DNA of 13,055 nucleotides from Chloroflexota bacterium. GTDB lineage: Bacteria > Chloroflexota > Anaerolineae > Aggregatilineales > UBA2796. A program made the translations under genes and the position numbers. Where the stretch lies: assembly GCA_003695215.1 (NCBI GenBank), contig RFIM01000165.1, positions 1-13,055 on the forward strand, read 5' to 3'. Below the pieces are notes generated by a model, which did no database searches, was not told the DNA's origin, and was given only the letters and a program-made list of their open reading frames with translations. Below are positions 6,362 through 13,055 of this stretch, piece after piece (position 1 is the stretch's first letter; the number at the start of each line of letters is the position of its first letter).

Positions 6362-8600
6362 CGTCCAGCATCCTGAGCGGCGCAATGCTGGCGAAGAGCC
6401 GCTTCAGGCCGTGCTTCTCGAAGCGGATATCAAGCTCCTCGTCGCCATCCACGAAACGGCTAGCGATGATCACGCCTGGGCCGAGCCTATCGTGATAGAC
6501 GCGCTGTCCGCTGCGATACAGGCTGCTGGTGCTGATGTTGGCGCTGCGCGGCGGAAGCTCGGGGCGCGGCGCCGCAGGCTGTGAGGTTGTTGGCAGGCGC
6601 CAAGCAGGGCGCGGCGGCAGGGCGCGATCGTCGCTGCTGCGGGCCGTGAAGGCTGCGCTAGCGCTGCGCTTCGGCACAGGCGAGCCCACCGTCAGCTCAG
6701 GCGGGATATCTTCCAAGAAGCGCGAGGCCAGCGTCCGCTCGCCCAAGCCGCCGCCATAGCCGACGCGCCGCAGCGTCCAAGTCAAGTAGAGTTGATCCTT
6801 GGCGCGCGTCAGGCCGACGTACATCAAGCGGCGCTCTTCGGCCAGCTGCTCTTCATCTTCCAGAGACTGCGCATGAGGCAGCAAGCCTTCTTCTAAGCCG
6901 ACGATGAAGACAACGGGAAATTCCAAGCCTTTGGCGGCGTGCAAGGTCAGCAAAACCACATGATCGCCCGAGTCGTCTTGCGTGTCCACGTCTGAGAGCA
7001 GCGCGATCTCTTCAAGGTAGAGCGCCAAAGGCTTATCGCCTTGTGCCTCTGCCACGCGCAGCAGCTCTTGGACGTTCTCAAGCCGCTCTCGGCCTTCAGG
7101 CGTGCCATCATTGATATACTTCAGGTAATCGGTCTGATCCAACACATCGCCCAGCAGGACGCCAATCGGCATGCTATCGCGCAGGTTGCGCCAAACATCC
7201 AGCATAGCGGCCAGGCTCTCTAGCGCGCCGAGCGCCTTGCCGCTGAATGGCGAAGGCTGCCCGCTGCGCAGCGCGCCGAGCGCATCCGAGAGGCTCTGAT
7301 TGCGCGCGAGGGCCCATTCTTCTAATTTTGCTAGAGTCGTCTTGCCGATGCCGCGCGGCGGCGTGTTGATGATACGCCGCAAGCTGACATCATCGCTCGG
7401 GTTCTGAATGGCGCGCAGGTAGGCCAGCAAGTCCTTGATCTCGCGGCGGCTGTAGAAGGGCGCGCCACCGATCAGCTTGTAAGGCACGCCCGCGCGCACA
7501 AAGGTCTCCTCCAGCACACGCGATTGCGCATTCGTGCGGAACATCACGGCGCAATCGCGATAGGCGTAGCGCCTTTGCTGCACAGCCTCGCGGATCGTCC
7601 AGACAACGTACTGGGCTTCGTCGTCGTCATCGCTCAGCTGCTTCAAGACGATCTTGGCGCCGTCGCGGCGCGTTGAGTACAAGCGCTTGCGCACGCGATC
7701 AGGGTTCTTATCGATGATCGCCATTGCTGCGTCCAAGATGATCTGATGCGAGCGGTAGTTCTGCTCGAGCAGGATCAGCTTGGCGTGCGGATAATCGCTT
7801 CGGAAGCGCGCCAAATTGCGATAATCCGCGCCGCGAAAGCGGTAAATGCTTTGATCGGGATCGCCGACGCAGAACGGATTGCCTTGCGCGCCTGCTAGCA
7901 GCCGCACCAGCTCATATTGCGCCGTGTTGGTATCTTGAAATTCATCCACCAGAATATGCGCATAGCGCGCTTGATAATCGCGGCGAATCGCGGCGTGATC
8001 GCGAAAAAGGGCGACGCAATACAGCAGCAGGTCGTCAAAATCAAGCGCCTTCGCCGCGCTGAGCAGCGCCTGATAGCGTTCGTAAACCTGCGCGACCTGA
8101 CGGTCGTTGAAGTTGCCGCGCGGATAGGCTTCAGGCGTGATCAGCTCGTTCTTGGCGTTCGAGATCGCGCTCAGGAATCGCCGTGGCGCGCTGCGCTCCT
8201 CATCCAAGCCGAGCTCTGCTAAGGCCATGCGCACAAGGCTGAGCTGATCTTCGGTATCGTAGATAGTGAAGCTCGGCGAGATGCCGACGTGCGCTGCTTC
8301 GCGGCGCAGGATGCGTGCGCAGATGGCGTGGAAAGTGCCGATGGTCAAGCCGTTGATTTGCTGGCCGAGCAGCCGCTGGATGCGCTCTTGCATCTCGCGC
8401 GCAGCCTTGTTGGTGAAGGTGACCGCCATGATCTGGTATGGCGGCACGCCCAGCTGGCCGACCAAATAGGCGACTCGGCGCGTCAGCACGGCTGTTTTGC
8501 CGCTGCCAGGGCCGGCGATCACTAGCGTGGCCGTGGGCGGCGCCGTGATCGCCGCAATTTGTTGTTCATTCAGGCCTTGCAGCAGGTCAATCTGATCCAT
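6354..8600 (-). CDS. pcrA: UvrD/PcrA-type superfamily 1 DNA helicase
   Basis: This 748-residue 3'-5' ATP-dependent helicase acts in DNA repair and in clearing replication blocks. All superfamily 1A motifs are present in order: Q motif LNEQQ (10-14), Walker A AGPGSGKT (29-36), Ia VTFTNKAAREM (60-70), II VDEFQDTN (218-225), III VGDPDQSIYRFRGAD (245-259), IV EQNYRS (279-284), V LTLHAAKGLEF (551-561) and VI YVGLTRAKDQLYL (594-606). A Pro/Ser/Ala-rich linker (about 635-690) leads to the C-terminal Tudor-like domain (RSGQRVYHDRLGPGVI and following), which in PcrA/UvrD mediates contact with RNA polymerase. This domain supports PcrA/UvrD rather than Rep. It starts at ATG with GGGAG seven bases upstream. 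That site lies inside an inverted repeat reaching back to the stop of the preceding nnr gene, 37 bases away. Confidence 0.96.
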   Translation of the reverse strand: MDQIDLLQGLNEQQIAAITAPPTATLVIAGPGSGKTAVLTRRVAYLVGQLGVPPYQIMAVTFTNKAAREMQERIQRLLGQQINGLTIGTFHAICARILRREAAHVGISPSFTIYDTEDQLSLVRMALAELGLDEERSAPRRFLSAISNAKNELITPEAYPRGNFNDRQVAQVYERYQALLSAAKALDFDDLLLYCVALFRDHAAIRRDYQARYAHILVDEFQDTNTAQYELVRLLAGAQGNPFCVGDPDQSIYRFRGADYRNLARFRSDYPHAKLILLEQNYRSHQIILDAAMAIIDKNPDRVRKRLYSTRRDGAKIVLKQLSDDDDEAQYVVWTIREAVQQRRYAYRDCAVMFRTNAQSRVLEETFVRAGVPYKLIGGAPFYSRREIKDLLAYLRAIQNPSDDVSLRRIINTPPRGIGKTTLAKLEEWALARNQSLSDALGALRSGQPSPFSGKALGALESLAAMLDVWRNLRDSMPIGVLLGDVLDQTDYLKYINDGTPEGRERLENVQELLRVAEAQGDKPLALYLEEIALLSDVDTQDDSGDHVVLLTLHAAKGLEFPVVFIVGLEEGLLPHAQSLEDEEQLAEERRLMYVGLTRAKDQLYLTWTLRRVGYGGGLGERTLASRFLEDIPPELTVGSPVPKRSASAAFTARSSDDRALPPRPAWRLPTTSQPAAPRPELPPRSANISTSSLYRSGQRVYHDRLGPGVIIASRFVDGDEELDIRFEKHGLKRLFASIAPLRMLDDE

Positions 8601-8603
8601 CGG

Positions 8604-8638
8604 GAATCTCCCAAGTACGTTCGATTAAATGGAGATTC
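8604..8638 (-). promoter_or_regulatory. inverted repeat that can sequester the helicase ribosome binding site
   Basis: On the plus strand GAATCTCC (8604-8611) and GGAGATTC (8631-8638) are perfect 8-bp inverted arms with a 19-base loop. In the minus-strand mRNA the right arm contains most of the GGGAG ribosome binding site (8612-8608) of the helicase gene, and the left arm begins at the last base of the TAG stop of the nnr gene (8640-8638). A ribosome ending on nnr would open the stem, which fits translational coupling. A small competing hairpin, GGGA-GAT-TCCC, can form at 8612-8602. No T-run follows, so a terminator is less likely. Confidence 0.45.
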
Positions 8639-10302
8639 TAGCGCAGCCGACGGCTGTTTTCCAAAGCGGCGAGCGCTTGCGGCAAGTGCGCGATCACATC
8701 ATGTGCCAGGACGCTGCTCGGCGTCGGCTCAGCAGCCAGCTGGCCGCTGAGGCCGTGCAGGTATGCTGCGCTCAGCGCCGCCTCAAACGGCCGCAAGCCT
8801 TGCGCCAACAAGCCCGTGATCATGCCCGCCAGGACGTCGCCTGTGCCGGCGCGCGCCAGCGCAGGCTCGGCAAAAGGCAGCACGGCCACATCGCCTTCAG
8901 GCGCAGCGATGACCGTGAAGGCGCCTTTCAAGACCACGATACAGCGCCATTGCGCTGCTTTCTCGGTAGCAAGGCGCAGGCGATCGGCTTGCACCAGCTG
9001 GGCAGGCGATCGGCCATCTTCAGTGTGCAGCTTGGCAAGGCGCGCCATCTCGCCCGGATGCGGCGTCAGGATCGTGTGCGGCGGAATTTTCGCCCACCAC
9101 TCATTCATCGTGGCGAGCATGTTCAAGCCGTCTGCATCGATGACCATCGGCGGCAACTGCCCTTCAGCCTGCGTCAGGATAGTTTCCATAAGCGCGAAGG
9201 CGTTGAAGGCGCGCCCCATGCCTACGCCGATCAAGAGCGCGTCGTAATCGGGCACCTCAGTCATGGCCAGGCTGATCGCCGCATCAGTGAGCGTCTTCTC
9301 GCCTTCCTCGCTGCCATTTGGCAGAGGCAACCAGGTCACTTCGGGCAGGGCTGCAGCCAGAGCGCTGACCACAGGCTTGGGCGCTGCAACCGTCACCAAG
9401 CCCGTGCCAATGCGATAGGCCGCCTGCGCCGCCAAGCCTGCCGCGCCAATGTAGCGCTCCGAGCCACCTAGAATCAGCGCCCTGCCAAAAGTGCCCTTGT
9501 TAGCGTCTAATGGACGGCGCGGCAGGAGCGCAGCAACCTGCTGCGCCTCTACCACATGATGACGGATCGCCGTCAGCTCAGGCAGATCGGGCGGCAAGTC
9601 CAGCGGCGCGACGTGCAAAGCGCCGACGTACTCAGCCGCCGTGGCGCTCAGCAAGCCATGTTTGACCGCCTCAAAGGTGATCGTGGCGTCAGCTGGCAGC
9701 GTGCAATCGACGTCGATCGCGCCGCTATCGGCGTCCACGCCCGAGGGCAAGTCAACTGCCAGGATGCGCGGTCGCTTTGGCGGCAAGGCGCTGGGCAAGG
9801 CCTGCAGTGGATAGCTGGTCGGCTTGCGATCGAGTAGGCTTTGCGCCAAGCGCTCTTCTAAGGCGCGCCGCACGTTCAGCAGAATCTCGCGCACAGTGCC
9901 ACGTACAGGCGGCTTGGCGCCCGTGCCCAGCAGCGCATCCACGATCAGATCGGCAGCAGCAGCCAATTGGCGCAAGGTATCCAGATCGGCGTGCAAGATC
10001 GTCACGCCCGCTTTCTGCGCCGCCTCTGCCAAGCCATCAGCGCGCTCGCGCGCTAAATAGCAAGCGACATTGGCGCCTTGCTCTGCTAAATGCCGCGCTG
10101 CCACCAGGCCATCGCCGCCGTTGTTGCCATGCCCAACCAGAACTAAGATGCGCGGCGTCGGCGCCTCAAGCGGCAAAAGCTGGCGCGCCAAATCGGCCGT
10201 GGCACGCCCTGCCCGTGCCATCATCAGCGCATAGGAGACGCCCAGCGCGTCTGCAGCGGCCTCAATTGCTTGCATTTGAGCGACACTGACCAGTTTTGGC
10301 AC
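8638..10302 (-). CDS. nnr: bifunctional NAD(P)H-hydrate epimerase / ADP-dependent NAD(P)H-hydrate dehydratase
   Basis: This metabolite-repair enzyme restores NAD(P)H damaged by hydration. The N-terminal YjeF_N domain (NnrE, about residues 1-245) interconverts the two epimers. It shows VGHGNNGGDGLVAAR (56-70), VDALLGTG (121-128) and AVDLPSGVDADSG (182-194). The C-terminal ribokinase-like domain (NnrD, about 262-545) dehydrates the S-epimer using ADP. It shows NKGTFGRALILGGS (268-281), VIDADGLN (387-394), TPHPGEM (413-419), VVLKG (456-460) and ARAGTGDVLAGM (483-494), which holds the catalytic-type Asp489. At 554 residues it is slightly longer than the usual 500-or-so, partly because of an insert at about 150-178 before the AVDLPSG strand. 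The start is GTG with GAAAGG (10308-10313) five bases upstream, 24 bases after the lipoprotein gene. Confidence 0.95.
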   Translation of the reverse strand: MPKLVSVAQMQAIEAAADALGVSYALMMARAGRATADLARQLLPLEAPTPRILVLVGHGNNGGDGLVAARHLAEQGANVACYLARERADGLAEAAQKAGVTILHADLDTLRQLAAAADLIVDALLGTGAKPPVRGTVREILLNVRRALEERLAQSLLDRKPTSYPLQALPSALPPKRPRILAVDLPSGVDADSGAIDVDCTLPADATITFEAVKHGLLSATAAEYVGALHVAPLDLPPDLPELTAIRHHVVEAQQVAALLPRRPLDANKGTFGRALILGGSERYIGAAGLAAQAAYRIGTGLVTVAAPKPVVSALAAALPEVTWLPLPNGSEEGEKTLTDAAISLAMTEVPDYDALLIGVGMGRAFNAFALMETILTQAEGQLPPMVIDADGLNMLATMNEWWAKIPPHTILTPHPGEMARLAKLHTEDGRSPAQLVQADRLRLATEKAAQWRCIVVLKGAFTVIAAPEGDVAVLPFAEPALARAGTGDVLAGMITGLLAQGLRPFEAALSAAYLHGLSGQLAAEPTPSSVLAHDVIAHLPQALAALENSRRLR

Positions 10303-10307
10303 GGCGA

Positions 10308-10313
10308 CCTTTC
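10308..10313 (-). promoter_or_regulatory. ribosome binding site supporting the GTG start of nnr
   Basis: The minus strand reads GAAAGG followed by five bases and GTG (10302). The conserved YjeF_N domain begins within a few residues, so this start fits both the signal and the family. The 24-base gap holds nothing else. Confidence 0.5.
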
Positions 10314-10326
10314 TCTTTCGGCGTGG

Positions 10327-11241
10327 CTACTCCAAAAGCCAACGGGCGATGATCTCGATCAAGTTTGGCTGGCTTTCCAATAAAATCATACCACGAGCCG
10401 CGCCTTCATAGGGCAAGATGCGCCGCTCGCCCGCCAAATTCGCCGCAAGGCTCGTCACAGCGGCCGCGCTGCGCGCATCCTCGCGTCCATAGGCGATCAA
10501 CAGCCGACGCGCGCCGTAAGCTGCTGAAGCTGCCTCAAGCGGCACGCCTTCTAGCACGGGCAACGGGCTGATCAGCGCGGCCGCGCGGCAAAAACTTGCG
10601 CTGGCACAGCTGCTGAAGGCAATATTTGCGCCTGCGCCGATGCCCAGCACATACAACCGATTCGGATCGAGATTAGGCAGGCTGCGCAGGCGCTCCAGCA
10701 CAGCAATGACGTCCTGCACAGAGCGCGTCCAGCTTGGCGTGCCGCTGGATTCGCCGAAGCCGCGCAGATCGAGCGCGATCGCGTTCAAGCCGCTCGCCTG
10801 CAGCGTGCGCGCTACCTGCAGCCAGGCTTCCTTAGTGGCATCAGCATCGTGCAGCAGCAGAACTGCGGGCGCAGGGCGCCTTGGCGCGCCAAAGAGCAGG
10901 CTTCCCAGCAAGGCGCCATCAGGCATGGCAAAGGGCAGGCTGATGAAGACTTGGGTCGGCGGCGGCAAGGGCGTCACTGTGAAGGCTGTGTTCGGCACAA
11001 GCGTCGGCACGCGCGGCTGAAAGGCCGCCACTTGAGTCGCCAAAGCATCGTCAACGGCCTCGCCTTCGGGCAAGGTCGGCAAGCGCGGCGCGATCGTCGG
11101 GCTAGCAGGCATGATGAAAAGCGTCTCAGTTGGCGGCACAGGCGTGAACAGCAGCTCAGGATCGCAGGCGCTGAGCAGCAGAGCGCTCAGTGCCACGCCG
11201 CAGAGCGTTGCCCAGAGTCTAGTGGCGCGCCAACCACGCAT
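10327..11241 (-). CDS. lipoprotein with alpha/beta-hydrolase fold, probably catalytically dead
   Basis: This 304-residue protein has an N-terminal lipoprotein signal: MRGWRATRLW, a hydrophobic stretch, and the lipobox LLSAC with Cys26. It should be anchored outside the cytoplasmic membrane. A Pro/Thr-rich linker (about residues 30-100) leads to an alpha/beta-hydrolase domain (about 105-304) with LLLHDAD, ALDLRGFGESSGT and LYVLGIGAGANIA. The nucleophile elbow, normally G-x-S-x-G, reads GIGAG, with Gly202 at the serine position. The usual GAAHG that carries the catalytic histidine reads GAARG (Arg283). Only the acid, Asp255 in GREDA, remains. I chose ATG at 11241, because a GGAGG lies six bases upstream and the signal peptide is then of normal length. 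An earlier in-frame ATG at 11274 is less likely. The gene overlaps the end of Pol I by 23 bases. Confidence 0.85.
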   Translation of the reverse strand: MRGWRATRLWATLCGVALSALLLSACDPELLFTPVPPTETLFIMPASPTIAPRLPTLPEGEAVDDALATQVAAFQPRVPTLVPNTAFTVTPLPPPTQVFISLPFAMPDGALLGSLLFGAPRRPAPAVLLLHDADATKEAWLQVARTLQASGLNAIALDLRGFGESSGTPSWTRSVQDVIAVLERLRSLPNLDPNRLYVLGIGAGANIAFSSCASASFCRAAALISPLPVLEGVPLEAASAAYGARRLLIAYGREDARSAAAVTSLAANLAGERRILPYEGAARGMILLESQPNLIEIIARWLLE

Positions 11242-13055
11242 CAGCTGCCTCCATCTCTGCCCAATTGGCGCCAATGTTCACCTCAGCGCGCAACGGCACG
11301 CTCAGTGAATAAGCGCTCTCCATAACTGCGCGCACTAACGGCACAAGGCGCGCTAATTCAGCCTCAGGCGCCTCTAGCACCAGCTCATCATGCACCTGCA
11401 GGATCAAGCGCGCGCGGAAGCCGTCTTCGCGCAAGGCGCGGTGCAAATTGATCATCGCCAACTTCATGATATCAGCGGCCGTACCTTGAATAGGCATATT
11501 GATCGCCTCGCGCTCGATGCGCGCGCGCTCAGCGGCCGAGAGCCGCCCGTCGCGCAGGGCGCTGAAATCGCGGCGCCTGCCCAAGAGCGTCTCGAGGTAC
11601 CCTTGCGCCTGCGCGCGCGCCTTCGACTCGTCCAGGTAGCGGCGCACGCCTGCTAGTCGGGCGAAGTAATTCTGAATGAACTGCTCTGCCTCAGCGCGGC
11701 TCAGCTCGCTCTCGCGCGCTAGGCGCTGCGCGCCCATGCCGTAGAGCAAGCCGAAATTCACGCGCTTGGCGAAATAGCGCTGCGCCTTGCTGACTTGATC
11801 GTAAGGCACGTTGCTGACCAAGGCCGCTGTAGCTCGATGAATATCGAGACCCTCGCGGAAGGCTTGCTGCAATGCAGGATCGCCGCTGTAGTGCGCCAAA
11901 ATGCGCAGCTCGATCTGACTATAATCCGCGCTGAGCAGCTGCCAACCCTCAGGTGCGATGAAAGCGCGCCGCACACGCCGACCTTCCTGCGTGCGGATTG
12001 GGATGTTCTGCAAGTTCGGATTCTCGCTGCTGAGCCTGCCTGTGACCGCGCCGAGCTGCCGATAAGTCGTATGGACGCGCCCTTGGGCATCGGCTTGGCG
12101 CGGCAAAGCGACCACATAGGTGCTGTGCAGCTTCTCCAGAGCGCGCCATTCTATCAAGAGCGGGATGATCGGATGCTGATCGTAGAGCCGCTCGAGCGCG
12201 TCGGAATCCAGTGAAAGGCCGTGTTTCGATTTGCGCAAGCCTCGTTTGGGCAGCTTCAGCTTGTCGAACAGGATAGCATTGAGTTGCTTCAGGCTGCCGA
12301 CGTTGAACGGCTCGCCGACGAGCTCTTGAATGTGGCGCTCGATCTGGGCAAGGCGCTCGGTGAACTCAAGGCTGAGCTCAGCTAAGTAAGGCAGGTCGAT
12401 CAGAGCGCCATTGGCGTTCATCTCGGCGATGATTGGCACAAGCGGCAGCTCGATCTGCTCGTAAAGATGCCACAGATTCGCGGCTTTAAGGTCGCGGCGC
12501 GTCAGATCGATCAGGCGGAAGGTGAAGACGGCATCGGCAGCGGCATAAGGCGCCACTTGCGCCACAGGCACACGATCCATGCTGATTTGCGCCTTGCCCT
12601 TGCCGATGAGCGCTTCAATCGGCGTCATGCGGACGCCAAGACGCACGCGTGCGGAGTCCTTCAGGCTTTGGCGGCGCTCAGGCTTGAGGAGCGCCTCAGC
12701 CAGCTGCGTATCGTAGCTGATTGGCTGCACCTGAAGGCCATAGCGCGCTAGCACGTTCAGATCGAAGGCCGCGTTGTGCGCCGCTTTGTGAATATTCGGA
12801 TCGCTCAGCGCAGGCTTGATAGCCGCCACAACCTGCTCGAGCGGCAATTGGCGCTCGGCTGCCTCAGGCGCGTGGCCAAGAGGCACGTAGTAGCCATCCT
12901 CGGCGCTCACAGCGAAGGATATGCCGACCAAAGCTGCAGTGTTCGCATCTGGGCTGCTCGTCTCTGTATCGAAAGCGATCCACGCGGCAGCTTTCAGCTG
13001 CGCGGCCAGATGCTCAAGCGCTTCAGGCGTATCTATCACGTGCGTCCTGAACGTC
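11219..13055 (-). CDS. polA: DNA polymerase I, exonuclease and polymerase domains (5' end outside window)
   Basis: Family A polymerase for repair and Okazaki fragment processing. The frame is open to the window edge, and its upstream residues (FRTH, then VIDTPEALEHL) read as ordinary Pol I sequence. The GTG at 13039 is therefore probably internal, and a 5'-nuclease domain may lie beyond the edge. Counting from 13039, the 3'-5' proofreading domain keeps its metal ligands: Asp24 and Glu26 (FDTET), Asp93 (NAAFD) and YAAAD with Asp169. The polymerase domain has motif A DYSQIELR (372-379), motif B RYFAKRVNFGLLYG (421-434) and motif C QVHDELVLE (548-556). The residue controlling sugar selection in the O helix is Phe429, as in E. 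coli Pol I, so it should discriminate against dideoxynucleotides. Its 3' end overlaps the lipoprotein gene. Confidence 0.96.
   Translation of the reverse strand, partial: TFRTHVIDTPEALEHLAAQLKAAAWIAFDTETSSPDANTAALVGISFAVSAEDGYYVPLGHAPEAAERQLPLEQVVAAIKPALSDPNIHKAAHNAAFDLNVLARYGLQVQPISYDTQLAEALLKPERRQSLKDSARVRLGVRMTPIEALIGKGKAQISMDRVPVAQVAPYAAADAVFTFRLIDLTRRDLKAANLWHLYEQIELPLVPIIAEMNANGALIDLPYLAELSLEFTERLAQIERHIQELVGEPFNVGSLKQLNAILFDKLKLPKRGLRKSKHGLSLDSDALERLYDQHPIIPLLIEWRALEKLHSTYVVALPRQADAQGRVHTTYRQLGAVTGRLSSENPNLQNIPIRTQEGRRVRRAFIAPEGWQLLSADYSQIELRILAHYSGDPALQQAFREGLDIHRATAALVSNVPYDQVSKAQRYFAKRVNFGLLYGMGAQRLARESELSRAEAEQFIQNYFARLAGVRRYLDESKARAQAQGYLETLLGRRRDFSALRDGRLSAAERARIEREAINMPIQGTAADIMKLAMINLHRALREDGFRARLILQVHDELVLEAPEAELARLVPLVRAVMESAYSLSVPLRAEVNIGANWAEMEAADAWLARH
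11248..11252 (-). promoter_or_regulatory. ribosome binding site that decides the lipoprotein start
   Basis: GGAGG on the minus strand lies inside the last codons of Pol I, six bases before the ATG at 11241. It favours this start over the in-frame ATG at 11274 and puts the lipoprotein under local translation initiation within the polA transcript. Confidence 0.6.

Noticed and set aside
6362..6385. Upstream in-frame ATG at 6385 for the DUF952 gene
   Set aside because: The extra eight residues have no family match and would deepen the overlap with the helicase; ATG at 6361 sits just before the conserved domain.
8629..9471. 280-codon plus-strand open frame opposite nnr
   Set aside because: It lies wholly antisense to the well-conserved NnrD domain, is rich in Arg/Gln/His as expected of a shadow frame in GC-rich DNA, and shows no motif.
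10200..10227. ARAG instead of the ENAG seen in many NnrE proteins
   Set aside because: As I recall, E. coli Nnr also has RAG at this place, so it is normal variation.
13037..13039. GTG at 13039 as the start of a short polymerase lacking the 5' nuclease
   Set aside because: The frame stays open to the edge and the residues upstream fit Pol I. A missing 5' nuclease cannot be claimed from this window.

Overview
The window looks like chromosomal, mostly housekeeping DNA from a GC-rich bacterium. By eye it is roughly 60% GC, with one gene clearly lower. The mix of genes, and a lipoprotein with a Pro/Thr-rich linker after its lipobox, resemble Chloroflexota (Anaerolineae-like). That placement is an inference from style, not a search result. 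I see no rRNA, tRNA, CRISPR array, insertion sequence or phage gene, and no gene-free stretch over 300 bases.

Layout: two convergent gene groups meet at about 4480. The plus-strand group (1-4477) is the C-terminal part of an FtsK/SpoIIIE DNA translocase (its start lies before the window), a small three-helix membrane protein, a larger polytopic membrane protein of about ten helices, and CoaBC for coenzyme A synthesis. Gaps of 78, 20 and 44 bases suggest co-transcription. The minus-strand group, in transcription order from 13055 down to 4484, is DNA polymerase I (start beyond the window), a lipoprotein with a degenerate alpha/beta-hydrolase fold, a bifunctional NAD(P)H-hydrate repair enzyme (NnrE-NnrD), a UvrD/PcrA helicase, a DUF952 protein and an AAA ATPase of the DUF4143 type. 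Genes there overlap or lie within 39 bases of each other.

Roles: FtsK, Pol I and UvrD/PcrA act in chromosome segregation, replication and repair. CoaBC and Nnr make or repair cofactors. The two membrane proteins, the DUF952 protein and the ATPase have no assignable function. The ATPase gene is about ten GC points below its neighbours and may be a later arrival.

I did not find a convincing new multi-gene system. The points most worth a second look are: (1) the lipoprotein hydrolase has lost both the nucleophile serine (Gly) and the catalytic histidine (Arg), so it is probably a pseudoenzyme; (2) a near-symmetric hairpin spans both stop codons where the two groups converge; (3) an inverted repeat pairs the nnr stop region with the ribosome binding site of the helicase gene; (4) a perfect 11-bp inverted repeat lies inside coaBC; (5) two key CoaC residues differ from the E. 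coli pattern; (6) the FtsK gamma domain has an altered DNA-reading helix. Start codons of four genes differ from the longest-ORF choice: FtsK and Pol I run off the window edges, and the lipoprotein and DUF952 genes start further in.
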